Of a DNA stretch of 64,000 nucleotides, positions 15,997 through 24,909 are shown piece by piece. Every line of letters begins with the position of its first letter. Position 1 is the first letter of the stretch. The position numbers and the translations under genes are program-made. This stretch comes from Paucidesulfovibrio longus DSM 6739. GTDB lineage: Bacteria; Desulfobacterota; Desulfovibrionia; Desulfovibrionales; Desulfovibrionaceae. The DNA lies in the NCBI RefSeq assembly GCF_000420485.1, contig NZ_ATVA01000015.1:62001-126000 (forward strand), given 5' to 3'. The notes beneath the pieces were generated by a model that was given only the letters and a program-made list of their open reading frames with translations, ran no database searches and had not been told where the DNA came from.

Positions 15997-17487
15997 CTAG
16001 AAGATGCCGTTGCCGAGCACCTTAATGAAGTTCAGGAACGTCTCCGGGAACAAGCCCAGGAAGACCGAGATCAACGCCGTGGTGAAGAGCGGAATGACCA
16101 TGGTCTTGGACGGTTCGGAATACTGCTCCAAATTTGCACCGGGCAGCGGCTTGAAGAAGAAGGCCCGGATCAGAATGGGTACGAAGTATCCGGCGTTCAG
16201 CGCCGTGGAAAGCAGGAGAGCCACCAGCAGCACGGTCTGGTGCGCGGTGAGCGCGCCGTTGACCAGGTACCACTTGGAGACGAACCCGCAGACGGGCGGC
16301 ATGCCGATCATGGACAGCGAGGCGATACCGAAGGCCGCGAAGGTCCAGGGCATGCGCCAGCCGTATCCGTTCATTTGGCTGATCTTCTTGTTGTGCGTGG
16401 CCACATAGATGGCGCCCGCGCAGAAGAACAAGGTAATCTTGGAGAAGGCATGGTGCGGGATGTGCATGATGCCGCCCTGCACCGCCATGGGGGTGAGCAT
16501 GCAGACGCCGACCACGACGTAGCTGAGCTGCGAGACCGTGGAATAGGCCAGTCGCGCCTTGAGGTCGTCTTTCGTCAGTGCGATGAGCGATGCCACCACG
16601 ATGGTGAAGGCCGCGAGGTAGGCCGTCGGGATGCCCAGGAAGAGCGAGTTCATGGTCTCCAGACCGAACCCCGAAAGGACGATGCGGCAGACCGAGAACA
16701 CACCGGCCTTCACAACCGCCACCGCGTGGAGCAACGCCGAAACGGGCGTGGGCGCGACCATGGCCGAAGGCAGCCAGTTGTGGAACGGCATCAGCGCGGC
16801 CTTGGCCAGACCCGCGATGTACAGGGCGTAGGTCACGGTCACGAGGTAGGGATGATCCGCCACCACCTGGGCCGGGAACATGCCCGTGACGATGTTGCCG
16901 AGCTGGAAGTCCAGCGTGCCGCAAAGCACGTAGGTCAGAACCATTGCCGGCAGCAGGAACAGCTTCGACGTACCCATCAAATAGACCAGGTACTTCCTCG
17001 CTCCCGTGAAGGCCTCTTCGTCCTCGTGGTGCGCGACCAGAGGATACGTGAAGACCGTGATGACCTCGTAGAAGAGGTAGAGCGTGAAGACGTTGGCCGA
17101 GAAGCTGACGCCAAGAGCGCCGAAGATGGCAATGGCGAAGCAGAAGTAGTAGCGGGTCTGGGCGTGTTCGTTCAGACCGCGCATGTAACCGATGTTGTAG
17201 CTTGTGGCGAACATCCAGAGGAAGGAGGCGATCAGGGCGAAGATGATGCCCAGGCCGTCCAGGCAGAAGCTCACCGAGATGCCCGGCATGATGGTGAACA
17301 GCTTGTAGTACAGGATCTGGCCGTTCAAGATCGCCGGCACGAACGAAAGGTTCGCCAGGAAGGTCACGGCGCCGGCGATCAGGGAGACCGCCTCGCGCTT
17401 GTAGATGTCCTTCCTGAAAAGCCAGATGAAGTACGGCGCGAGCAGTGTCACCGCCAGGGGCAGAAGCAGGCGTGCGCTCTCAGTCAT
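15997..17487 (-). CDS. MrpD-like monovalent cation/H+ antiporter subunit of complex I (496 aa)
   Basis: A 496-residue membrane protein of the antiporter family with about 14 helices. Diagnostic stretches are AALMPFHNWLPSAMVAPTPV and YSTVSQLSYVVVG, with the conserved glutamate in YLFYEVITVF. It resembles the monovalent cation/H+ antiporter subunit D group. Together with the 595-residue protein, nuoM and nuoN it brings the operon to four antiporter-like subunits, one more than a standard complex I. It begins 2 bases after nuoK ends. Confidence 0.85.
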   Translation of the reverse strand: MTESARLLLPLAVTLLAPYFIWLFRKDIYKREAVSLIAGAVTFLANLSFVPAILNGQILYYKLFTIMPGISVSFCLDGLGIIFALIASFLWMFATSYNIGYMRGLNEHAQTRYYFCFAIAIFGALGVSFSANVFTLYLFYEVITVFTYPLVAHHEDEEAFTGARKYLVYLMGTSKLFLLPAMVLTYVLCGTLDFQLGNIVTGMFPAQVVADHPYLVTVTYALYIAGLAKAALMPFHNWLPSAMVAPTPVSALLHAVAVVKAGVFSVCRIVLSGFGLETMNSLFLGIPTAYLAAFTIVVASLIALTKDDLKARLAYSTVSQLSYVVVGVCMLTPMAVQGGIMHIPHHAFSKITLFFCAGAIYVATHNKKISQMNGYGWRMPWTFAAFGIASLSMIGMPPVCGFVSKWYLVNGALTAHQTVLLVALLLSTALNAGYFVPILIRAFFFKPLPGANLEQYSEPSKTMVIPLFTTALISVFLGLFPETFLNFIKVLGNGIF

Positions 17488-17489
17488 AG

Positions 17490-17798
17490 CTAATCCTTCA
17501 GCGTGGAAACTTCACGGGTTTTGGTGGTCCCGAATCTCTTGGCTACCACCACGATGATGGACAGCACCAGCGTGGCCTCCGCCGCAGCGAGGCCCATGAC
17601 CAGAAGCGTGCCCAGCTGGCCCAGAACGGCGTCCGCCTCGGTAAGCTGGGAGGCGGCCACGATGGACAGTCCCGCCCCGTTGAGCATCAGCTCCACGGAG
17701 ATCAGCATGCCGACCAGACTTCTGCGCTGGACGATGCCGAACAGGCCCAGGCAGAGGAGCAGGAGCGCAACCAGTTGATAGAGTGTCAGCGGACTCAT
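17490..17798 (-). CDS. nuoK: NADH-quinone oxidoreductase-type subunit K
   Basis: A 102-residue, three-helix membrane subunit of complex I. It has the conserved glutamates of the E-channel in SVELMLNGAGLS and AAAEATLVLSII. The start overlaps the nuoJ stop by 4 bases (ATGA). The C-terminus carries a slightly longer charged tail than E. coli NuoK. Confidence 0.95.
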   Translation of the reverse strand: MSPLTLYQLVALLLLCLGLFGIVQRRSLVGMLISVELMLNGAGLSIVAASQLTEADAVLGQLGTLLVMGLAAAEATLVLSIIVVVAKRFGTTKTREVSTLKD

Positions 17799-18304
17799 TT
17801 CTTCCCCCTCTTCTCCAAGGCGAGCAGCACGGCTCCGGACATGGCCACGAGCAGAACCACGGAGATCAGCTCGAAGGCCAGGAAGTAGGATTCAAGCAGA
17901 CCGTGCCCGAGCTGCTGGATGGTCACGTCGGCCGGGGTCGTCAGACTTGCCGGCGGCTTGTTCATGATCAGCCAGGAGAGCACGCCGCCCACGGACATGA
18001 TCGCGCCGAGGGCGTAGAGGTGTTGCCGGATGGGCGATCCCTCGCTCTCGTCGCCGCGCCCGTGCGCGTCGGTGAGCATGACCGCGAAAAAGATCAGCAC
18101 GGCCACCGCGCCCACATAGATGAGCAGCTGCATGAACGCCATGAACGGAGTTCCCAGGAGCATGTACATGCCCGCCACGCCTATGAGCGTGCTGATCAGA
18201 CCGATCAGGGCGCGCACCAGGCTGCTGCTGCCCACCGCCACGATCCCGCCGCCCAGGATGATGAGCGCGTAGATCCAGAATGCGATTTTAGCCATCAGTT
18301 CCAT
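17795..18304 (-). CDS. nuoJ: NADH-quinone oxidoreductase-type subunit J
   Basis: A 169-residue membrane subunit with five hydrophobic segments. The conserved stretch MQLLIYVGAVAVLIFFAVML contains the helix-3 region central to coupling in complex I. It begins 6 bases after nuoI and overlaps nuoK by 4 bases, consistent with coupled translation. Confidence 0.95.
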   Translation of the reverse strand: MELMAKIAFWIYALIILGGGIVAVGSSSLVRALIGLISTLIGVAGMYMLLGTPFMAFMQLLIYVGAVAVLIFFAVMLTDAHGRGDESEGSPIRQHLYALGAIMSVGGVLSWLIMNKPPASLTTPADVTIQQLGHGLLESYFLAFELISVVLLVAMSGAVLLALEKRGKK

Positions 18305-18310
18305 AGTGCC

Positions 18311-18901
18311 TTACGCCTCTTTGCTTGCCGCTTCGGCCGTCTCGGCCTTGGGGGCCGTCCCGGACGCCTTGGCGGCGTTTTCCGCCTGTCGCTCAAGTCT
18401 TTTCAGCAGGTCGAGCTTGAAATCCTTCCTGCTGGTGCCGACAAAATAGATATTGTGGGAATACTGAAGCGATCCAACCGGGCAATTCTCGATACAGGTG
18501 CCGCAAAGGCTGCACAGGCTGTAGTCGTAGAGAAACTTGGCCGGTTCCTTGGGAGCCTTGGGCTTCTTGACCTCTTCGCCGCGTGCTTCGGCTTCCTTCA
18601 TGGCCTGCTCCTCTTCGGGAGTGGGCTTGGGAGCCTTGGCCTTGACCACCGTCAGACAGCCGCTCGGACAGTTGGTCACGCACATCATGCAGCCGATGCA
18701 CTTGGGCTTCGCCGGATTCTTCGGCTTGGGCACGAGTTCCACATGGCCGCCGAAGGTCTGTTCCACTTCCGGGTCCACGGTCTGGCGCGGGTAGTGCACC
18801 GTCACCGTGGGCTGGAGGAAGTACTTTCCCGTGACCTTGAGGCCCACGAAGAGGCTCCAGAGGTCTTTGACGCTTTGGAAGATATCTTTCACTGCGCTCA
18901 T
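18311..18901 (-). CDS. nuoI: NADH-quinone oxidoreductase-type subunit I (2x[4Fe-4S])
   Basis: A 196-residue peripheral subunit carrying two [4Fe-4S] clusters, from CIGCMMCVTNCP and CSLCGTCIENCP, corresponding to N6a and N6b. The two motifs are separated by an unusually long charged insert (about residues 87-120, rich in Lys, Glu and Pro), and the C-terminal tail is Ala/Glu-rich. With no NuoEFG in the window, this subunit is the likely entry point for electrons from a ferredoxin-like donor. Confidence 0.95.
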   Translation of the reverse strand: MSAVKDIFQSVKDLWSLFVGLKVTGKYFLQPTVTVHYPRQTVDPEVEQTFGGHVELVPKPKNPAKPKCIGCMMCVTNCPSGCLTVVKAKAPKPTPEEEQAMKEAEARGEEVKKPKAPKEPAKFLYDYSLCSLCGTCIENCPVGSLQYSHNIYFVGTSRKDFKLDLLKRLERQAENAAKASGTAPKAETAEAASKEA

Positions 18902-18919
18902 AATCTCTACCGCACTCCC

Positions 18920-19891
18920 CTAGAACACCTTCATGAAGAAAGCGGTTCCCAAAAGGTTCAGGGTGGCCAGTGGCAGGAGCCACTTCCAGTTGATATTCAG
19001 CAGCTGGACAAAGGTGACGCGGGGGTAGGTCCACCGGATCCACATGATGAACAGGACGATAGCGTAGACCTTCGGGATGAACCACCACCAGCCGTCCGAG
19101 CCGAAAGGCCCCTGGAAGCCGCCGAGGAAGAGGACCGCGGCAACGCTGGAGACCACGACCATGTAGCCGTATTCCGCCAGGAAAAAGAGGCCGAAGCCCA
19201 TGCCCGAATACTCGGTATGGAAGCCCGCGGTCAGTTCCGACTCCGCTTCGGGCAGGTCGAACGGGGCGCGGTTGGTCTCGCCCACGGCGCTGATGATGAA
19301 GATGATGAAAGCCAGGGGCTGATAGACCAGGTTCCACTGCCAGGGCCAGGGCCCCTGCCCATCGGTGATCGCCACGAAGTCGAGCGAGCCGGTCATGAAG
19401 GCGATGGCCAGGACCGAAAGCAGCAGCGGGATTTCATAGGCCACGGACTGCGCCACGGCGCGGCCGGCGCCCAGCAGGCCGTATTTGTTGTTGGAGGCCC
19501 AGCCCGCGAGAAGCAGGGCAAGCACGTTGAAGCCCGCAAAGGCCAGGATCAAGAGCACTCCCAGGTCGACCTGCATGCCCGTAAGGGTCGGGCCGTACGG
19601 AAGCACCAGGAAAAGCAGCATCACCGGCAGCATGGACAGGATCGGTGCCATCCAATACAGGATCGGGTCCGCTCCGCTGGGCATCAGCAACTGTTTGCAC
19701 ATCAGCTTGACGCCGTCGAAGAGCGCCTGGATGATGCCGTGGGGACCGGCCTCGAACGGACCGGGACGACGCTGGATGAAGCCGGCGACTTTCCGCTCCA
19801 GGTAGACCAGCACCAGTGCGTTGATGCCGACCCAGGCCAGCGTGATGACCAGTGCGATGATCAAATGCAAGAGTTGGGGATGAATACTCAT
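18920..19891 (-). CDS. nuoH: NADH-quinone oxidoreductase-type subunit H
   Basis: A 323-residue membrane subunit that forms the quinone-binding chamber with NuoB and NuoD. Conserved segments include YLERKVAGFIQRRPGP near the N-terminus and the cytoplasmic loop AFDLPEAESELTAGFHTEYSG, whose acidic residues are essential in homologues. It has about eight hydrophobic segments. It sits between nuoD (9-base gap) and nuoI (18-base gap). Confidence 0.96.
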   Translation of the reverse strand: MSIHPQLLHLIIALVITLAWVGINALVLVYLERKVAGFIQRRPGPFEAGPHGIIQALFDGVKLMCKQLLMPSGADPILYWMAPILSMLPVMLLFLVLPYGPTLTGMQVDLGVLLILAFAGFNVLALLLAGWASNNKYGLLGAGRAVAQSVAYEIPLLLSVLAIAFMTGSLDFVAITDGQGPWPWQWNLVYQPLAFIIFIISAVGETNRAPFDLPEAESELTAGFHTEYSGMGFGLFFLAEYGYMVVVSSVAAVLFLGGFQGPFGSDGWWWFIPKVYAIVLFIMWIRWTYPRVTFVQLLNINWKWLLPLATLNLLGTAFFMKVF

Positions 19892-19900
19892 TCGCGCTCC

Positions 19901-21073
19901 CTACCTGTCGATTTCCGGAATGATCAGGTCCAGGCTGCCGAGAACCGCCACGGCGTCCGCAAGCAACATGCCCTGGGACGCTTCGGCGAAGCAGCTCAGA
20001 TTCGAGAACCCCGGCGCGCGCAGCTTGACGCGGTACGGGGTTTTGCTGCCGTCGCTGGCCACGTAGAATCCGACCTTGCCGCGCGCGCCTTCCACGGCGA
20101 AGTAGGCTTCGCCGGCGGGCATCTTGGCGGTCGGCTTGGGCGCTCCCTTGACGAGGAACGGTCCCTCGACGCCGGACAGCTGCTCCAGAGCCTGTTCGAT
20201 GATGTTGCAGCTCTGCTCCATTTCTTCCATGCGCACCAGATACCGGCCCATGGAGCAGGCAGTGGTCTGGGTCGGCACCTTGAAGTCGAAGCGGTCGTAA
20301 ATGCCGAAGGGTTCGGAAACCCGCAGGTCGTAGGCAAGGCCCGCGCCGCGTGCGACAGGGCCAGTGGCTCCGTAGCGGGCGACCATGTCCTGGTCGATGA
20401 TGCCGATGTCCTCGACGCGCTTTCTGAGGATGATGTTGTCCGTGACCAGATCCTTGTACATGGGCAGACGCTGGCGGAAGCGGGCGATGAAGGCCTTGGT
20501 GCCTTCGATGAATTTCTCGTCCAGGTCCGCGGAGACGCCGCCGAAGCGGAAGTAGGAATAGGTCAGGCGCGAAGCGGTGGGCCGCTGAAGCAGGTCAAGC
20601 AGCATTTCGCGGTCATCGAACGCGTACATGATCGGAGTGAACGCGCCGAGGTCCAGAATGTAGGCGCCCCACCAAAGCAGATGCGAGGTGAGGCGGTTCA
20701 TTTCATGGGTGATCACGCGGATGTATTCGGCGCGCTCCGGAACTTCGATGCCGGCGAGTTTTTCCACGGCGCCGCAGTAGGCCCAGTTCCACGAGAGCGG
20801 ATGGCCGTAGTCCACGCGCCCCAGGTTGGGCATGAACTGGCCCCAGGCCTTTGTCTCGCCCATTTTTTCGTGCATGCGGTGCAGGTAACCGAATACGGGC
20901 TCCGCGCGCAGGATGTATTCGCCGTCGAGTTCGAGAACGACCCGAAGCACGCCGTGGGTGGACGGGTGCTGCGGTCCGAGGTTCAAAATCAGGGAGTCGG
21001 GCCGGGCTTTCTTGGCGAAATTCCTGGTGTAGAAGTCGCCGCCGACCTGTTCCATATCAGGGTAACGTGTCAT
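19901..21073 (-). CDS. nuoD: NADH-quinone oxidoreductase-type subunit D (49-kDa)
   Basis: A 390-residue hydrophilic subunit of the quinone site, homologous to the large subunit of NiFe hydrogenases but without Ni ligands. The quinone-binding loop is LGPQHPSTHGVLR and the C-terminus ends LDLIIPEIDR as in the family. It is a stand-alone NuoD, not fused to NuoC. The start at 21073 is followed by a short N-terminal leader. Confidence 0.96.
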   Translation of the reverse strand: MTRYPDMEQVGGDFYTRNFAKKARPDSLILNLGPQHPSTHGVLRVVLELDGEYILRAEPVFGYLHRMHEKMGETKAWGQFMPNLGRVDYGHPLSWNWAYCGAVEKLAGIEVPERAEYIRVITHEMNRLTSHLLWWGAYILDLGAFTPIMYAFDDREMLLDLLQRPTASRLTYSYFRFGGVSADLDEKFIEGTKAFIARFRQRLPMYKDLVTDNIILRKRVEDIGIIDQDMVARYGATGPVARGAGLAYDLRVSEPFGIYDRFDFKVPTQTTACSMGRYLVRMEEMEQSCNIIEQALEQLSGVEGPFLVKGAPKPTAKMPAGEAYFAVEGARGKVGFYVASDGSKTPYRVKLRAPGFSNLSCFAEASQGMLLADAVAVLGSLDLIIPEIDR

Positions 21074-21092
21074 GGCTCAATCCTTCCGTTGC

Positions 21093-21626
21093 CTAGCCCG
21101 CAGTGGGGGCTTCTTCCGCGGGCTCGTCCGCAAACAGGGCCTTGATCGCATCGGTGCAGACCTCGGGCTCGCCCAGGGACATGACCGACTTCAAGGCGAG
21201 ACGCCTCTTGTCGTCCTTGAGCAGCGGCGGATCAATGCGTTGATCGTCTTCCGCGGGCAGCAGAAGCGGGATGAGGTTCTCGTGGCCCTCGAAGTTCACG
21301 CCGTGAAAATCGTAGGTCTCCCGCTCATGCCAGTCCGCGCCCTGGAAGATGTCGGAGATGGTCGGAACGCTGGGATTTTCCCGCGAAACGAGCACCTTCA
21401 GGGTGATCCGACCGGGACGGGACATCTTGTCGAAATGGTAGAGAAGGAGAATGCCGTCCGTGGTGTCCAGGGCGAGCACGTCCTCGATGTGCCAGGCGTC
21501 CTCGCGCAGCCGCTGCACGGCCTTGCGCAACACGGCAGGCTTGAGGAACACGACCCACTCTTGCCCCGTGGCGGCGAAATCGGCCTTGACTTTGCACTCC
21601 AGAGGGAGGCCGTCGAACAGATTCAT
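21093..21626 (-). CDS. nuoC: NADH-quinone oxidoreductase-type subunit C (30-kDa)
   Basis: A 177-residue hydrophilic subunit of the complex I connecting module. The family signature region reads DWHERETYDFHGVNFEGH, followed by IPLLLPAEDD. The core ends near residue 145 and a variable acidic tail follows. It starts one base after nuoB ends. Confidence 0.93.
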   Translation of the reverse strand: MNLFDGLPLECKVKADFAATGQEWVVFLKPAVLRKAVQRLREDAWHIEDVLALDTTDGILLLYHFDKMSRPGRITLKVLVSRENPSVPTISDIFQGADWHERETYDFHGVNFEGHENLIPLLLPAEDDQRIDPPLLKDDKRRLALKSVMSLGEPEVCTDAIKALFADEPAEEAPTAG

Positions 21627-21627
21627 G

Positions 21628-22182
21628 TTAGCCCTCCTCCTTCAAAGCGGGAACAGGCCACCAGCGCTTGCCGCCGGTCATCTTCTTCTGAAGCTCGAAG
21701 AGCCCTTCGAGCAGTCCCTCGGGGCGCGGCGGGCAACCGGGAACGTAGACGTCCACCGGAATCAGCGTGTCCACGCCTTCTACGAGGTTGTAGGCATCCT
21801 TGAACTTGAAGGGGCCGCCGGAAATGGCGCAGTTGCCCATGGCGATGACGTATTTGGGAGCCGGCATCTGCTCGTAGAGCCGAACGATGGAGGGAGCCAT
21901 CTTCTTTGTCACCGTTCCCGCGACGATCATCAGGTCGGATTGCCGGGGCGAAGGACGAAAGACCTCCGCACCGAAGCGGGCGAGGTCGAAGCGGGCCATG
22001 CCCGTGCTCATCATTTCGATGGCGCAGCAGGCCAGGCCGAATGTCATGGGCCACACGGACATGGCGCGGCAGACATTGAGGATCTTGTCGACGAGCTGAA
22101 TCTGTACCAGCGCAGGTTCGACGGTCCCCAGGGTTTTCCTCAGGGTGCCCGTTTCTTCTACTGGTTGATGCGACGCGGCCAT
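21628..22182 (-). CDS. nuoB: NADH-quinone oxidoreductase-type subunit B (cluster N2)
   Basis: A 184-residue subunit binding the terminal [4Fe-4S] cluster N2 through the tandem cysteines in [10 protein letters not shown], the cysteine in [11 protein letters not shown] and that in [11 protein letters not shown]. All four ligands are present. The start at 22182 overlaps the 3' end of nuoA by 25 bases, and the N-terminal extension (about 30 residues) is variable. Confidence 0.96.
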   Translation of the reverse strand: MAASHQPVEETGTLRKTLGTVEPALVQIQLVDKILNVCRAMSVWPMTFGLACCAIEMMSTGMARFDLARFGAEVFRPSPRQSDLMIVAGTVTKKMAPSIVRLYEQMPAPKYVIAMGNCAISGGPFKFKDAYNLVEGVDTLIPVDVYVPGCPPRPEGLLEGLFELQKKMTGGKRWWPVPALKEEG

Positions 22183-22538
22183 GTAAACACCCCTTTAGCC
22201 CAGAAGTACACGATGGAAACGGCCAGAACGAAGAGGAAGATGAACACCTTGACGAACGGCAGCCAGCCTTCGGTGGAACCGTAGACCGTCGCCACCGGGA
22301 ACAGGTAGAGCACGTCCACGTCGAACGCCAAAAAGATCAAGGCGTAGCAGTAGTAGGAAATTCCCCATTTGACCCAGGAGCTTCCGTAGGGCTTCATGCC
22401 GCATTCGAAAGACATCCCCAGATCGCCTCCCTTGGCCTTGGGCCCGAGCAGAACGGCCAGGATAAGCGGGCCGACCGCAAACAGAAGCCCGCCGAGCAGA
22501 AACAGCACTATGGCGAGATGCAACCAACTGAAGACCAT
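22158..22538 (-). CDS. nuoA: NADH-quinone oxidoreductase-type subunit A
   Basis: A 126-residue membrane subunit with three helices; first gene of the operon. The conserved loop [15 protein letters not shown] and the segment [15 protein letters not shown] are family-typical. The start at 22538 follows GAGG; longer in-frame extensions lack support. The operon promoter should lie in 22539-22734, but no convincing consensus was found there. Confidence 0.95.
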   Translation of the reverse strand: MVFSWLHLAIVLFLLGGLLFAVGPLILAVLLGPKAKGGDLGMSFECGMKPYGSSWVKWGISYYCYALIFLAFDVDVLYLFPVATVYGSTEGWLPFVKVFIFLFVLAVSIVYFWAKGVFTWPRRINQ

Positions 22539-22734
22539 ACGTGAACCTCTAACCCCTTGGTTTGCGCGGCGGCCCGGAACCGCCCGGACACACGCCACCT
22601 ACACGGAATGGTGCTTTTTTTTGCCTCATAACCCAAGTCACGTCAAGAACTTCGTGAAATATTTCATGTAGTGCAGCGATATTCCAGGCCTGGCCTACAT
22701 CGCGGCGCGGACACGAAAATCCACACCAAAAAGG

Positions 22735-24057
22735 TCATGATTCTCCGTCGCAATCGACGGAGCACAGGCTTTTCCCAGCCCGTTTGGCGGAATACATGGC
22801 GGAATCCGCCTTGCTGAGCAATTCTTCCGGTTCCACGGCATCGTCCGGAAAAAGGCTGATGCCGAGCGTAGCCCCCACAACATGCCGGTCGCCCTTGATC
22901 TCGAACGGCTTTTCCAGCGCCGCCAGCAGGTCGCGCGCCACCTTTTCGGCGCTGGCCATGTCGTCCACCGCGGAAAGGAGCACACCGAATTCATCCCCTC
23001 CCAGGCGGGCAAGCGTGTCGGAAGAACGAACGCGCCGCTTGAAGCGGTCGGCGACGCCGCGCAAGACCTCGTCTCCGGCCTGATGCCCGTAGCCGTCGTT
23101 GACCTTCTTGAAATCGTTGAGATCGATGAAGATCACGGCGACCTTGTGGCCGTAGCGCCGCGCGCTTTCCAAGAAATGCTCCAGGCGGTCGAAAAAGAGG
23201 GTCCGGTTGGGAACGTCCGTGAGGTCGTCGAAGTGCGCCTTCCGGTGCAGGTTGATTTCGCAGAGCTTACGCTGGGTGATGTCCTCGATGACCCCCTCCA
23301 CGAGGATGGGCCCGGAGCCGCGAACCAGTCTTGAACTTTCGGAGAGCCAGACGATTTCCCCGTCCTGCCGCCGAACCTGGAATTCCCAATTGGAAATGTA
23401 GCCCTCTTCCTGAAGGATGGACAGGTAGCGCTCGCGCTGCTCCTGATCGACGGCTATATTCTTGAACAATTCCGGAATATTCAACAGCTCGCCGGGCGAC
23501 GAGTACCCCAGCAGGCGGGCCAGGGCGGGATTGGCGTCGGTCACGGTGCCGTCGAAGCGCATCTGAAAGATTCCTTCCACGGCCTTGACGAAAAACGTGC
23601 GGTATTTTTCCTCGGCCTGCCCCAGGGCCTCGGCCGCCTGCTTGCGTCGGTGGATTTCGTGCTCAAGGCGCAGCTTCTGGCGATGCAGGTCCAGGAAGAC
23701 CTTGACCTTGCTGCGCAGCATGTAGGGATCAACGGGGCGGAAAAGATAATCCACGGCACCGGCCTCATAGCCGAGCTTGACCGAAGCCTCGTCCTGGAAG
23801 ATGGACGTCACGAAGATGACCGGCACGTGCCGCCCGCGGTCCAGGGCCTTGATGGCCCGGCAGGTGTCGTAGCCGTCCATGCCTGGCATCTGGATGTCCA
23901 GCAGGATCAAGGCGAAATCGTGATTCTTGACCAGTTCCACGGCTTCGTGCCCGTTCTCGGCCATGCGCACCTTGCAGTCGTCCTGCTTGAGGAGCTGCTC
24001 CAGGAGGACGAGGTTCATGGGCGTGTCGTCAACGATGAGAATTTCCAGCAGGTTCAA
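22735..24057 (-). CDS. Response regulator with PAS and GGDEF (diguanylate cyclase) domains
   Basis: A 440-residue cytoplasmic signalling protein. An N-terminal receiver domain (residues 1-125) has the phosphoacceptor Asp in LILLDIQMPGMDG; a PAS domain (about 150-270) and a GGDEF domain (about 285-435) follow. The active-site motif GGDEF is intact, and an I-site RSSD lies five residues before it, so it should make c-di-GMP with product inhibition. The start is TTG at 24057, well placed behind AAGGAGG and overlapping the upstream comB-like stop as TTGA. The partner kinase is not evident nearby. Confidence 0.92.
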   Translation of the reverse strand: MNLLEILIVDDTPMNLVLLEQLLKQDDCKVRMAENGHEAVELVKNHDFALILLDIQMPGMDGYDTCRAIKALDRGRHVPVIFVTSIFQDEASVKLGYEAGAVDYLFRPVDPYMLRSKVKVFLDLHRQKLRLEHEIHRRKQAAEALGQAEEKYRTFFVKAVEGIFQMRFDGTVTDANPALARLLGYSSPGELLNIPELFKNIAVDQEQRERYLSILQEEGYISNWEFQVRRQDGEIVWLSESSRLVRGSGPILVEGVIEDITQRKLCEINLHRKAHFDDLTDVPNRTLFFDRLEHFLESARRYGHKVAVIFIDLNDFKKVNDGYGHQAGDEVLRGVADRFKRRVRSSDTLARLGGDEFGVLLSAVDDMASAEKVARDLLAALEKPFEIKGDRHVVGATLGISLFPDDAVEPEELLSKADSAMYSAKRAGKSLCSVDCDGES

Positions 24058-24776
24058 GCCGCGCCTCCTTGTGGTGCGTTGGCCGCATCGCAGCGGCGCT
24101 CAACCCGGAACACTCCCTGCCCGTCCGGAACGGCGTCCAGGGCGAAGTCGAAACGGTCAAGATCGGTGCAGAAGTCGAAATCCTGTTCCGGTGCGTCCGC
24201 ACGGGCGGAGTCGAAGAACACCGAGGCCGAAGGCAGGTTGCGCAAATATTTGCGCAGCGCCTCGTAGCTGTTCGGATACCCCTCCACCGCATTCTTCAGG
24301 AACATTGCGCACATGGTATCTTCCAGGCTGCGGACTTCGCCCCGGTCGCCGGGCGCCAGAAGCAGCACTTCGGGCGCGGGGCTATTTTCCAGAACGTCTA
24401 CCACAGCCGCGGCGCCGATAAAAGAGCCCAGGAGCACCCGCTTCGCATTTTCTACGGCGTGAACCGCGGGCGTGCCCGCATCCGTGGCCAGCACCACGGT
24501 GCGCGCGGCCAGGTTCTGTTGCAGCATGATGGTGGGAGAGTTGGGAAAATCGAATCCGGCGGGCATGCGGCCGTCGCGTTCTCCGACAAGAATCCAGTCG
24601 GGATGGTCACCCCGAAGTGCGAGCGCCTGTTCCGCGTCGCGGGCGAGGAGGACTTCCTTCGCTCCCGCGTCCAGGGCGGCGTATGCGCTGGCCCAGGCTC
24701 GAAACACGTCGACAACCACGACGAGTTCGCACTCATACGGGCCGCCGACCAGGGTTTCGGCAATGGACAAACGCAT
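24054..24776 (-). CDS. 2-phosphosulfolactate phosphatase family protein (ComB-like)
   Basis: A 240-residue member of the ComB family, which in methanogens hydrolyses 2-phosphosulfolactate on the coenzyme M route; in sulfate reducers its physiological substrate is uncertain. Typical features are VVVVDVFRAWASAYAALDAGAKEV near the N-terminus (shown here in part: VVVVDVFRAW), VGERDGRMPAGFDFPNSP and a central GSFIGAAAVV. The start at 24776 follows CGGAGG. It overlaps the response regulator by 4 bases, so both are probably one transcript. Confidence 0.8.
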   Translation of the reverse strand: MRLSIAETLVGGPYECELVVVVDVFRAWASAYAALDAGAKEVLLARDAEQALALRGDHPDWILVGERDGRMPAGFDFPNSPTIMLQQNLAARTVVLATDAGTPAVHAVENAKRVLLGSFIGAAAVVDVLENSPAPEVLLLAPGDRGEVRSLEDTMCAMFLKNAVEGYPNSYEALRKYLRNLPSASVFFDSARADAPEQDFDFCTDLDRFDFALDAVPDGQGVFRVERRCDAANAPQGGAA

Positions 24777-24909
24777 GCAATCCTCCGGTTTGACCGGAAG
24801 ATATTTCACATTTTCAAGAGGCAGTAAAGAGGGGGCCGCAATTCTTGATTAATGCACCAAGAGGTCGTATCCAGACAATGAAAGCGACAATTTGCCCAAC
24901 GGAGTATCC

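Noticed and set aside
17783-21145. 1120-residue open frame on the plus strand, antisense to nuoJ through nuoD
   Set aside because: It is a by-product of high GC and third-position bias opposite real genes; the composition is rich in His, Arg and Gln and no domain is recognisable.
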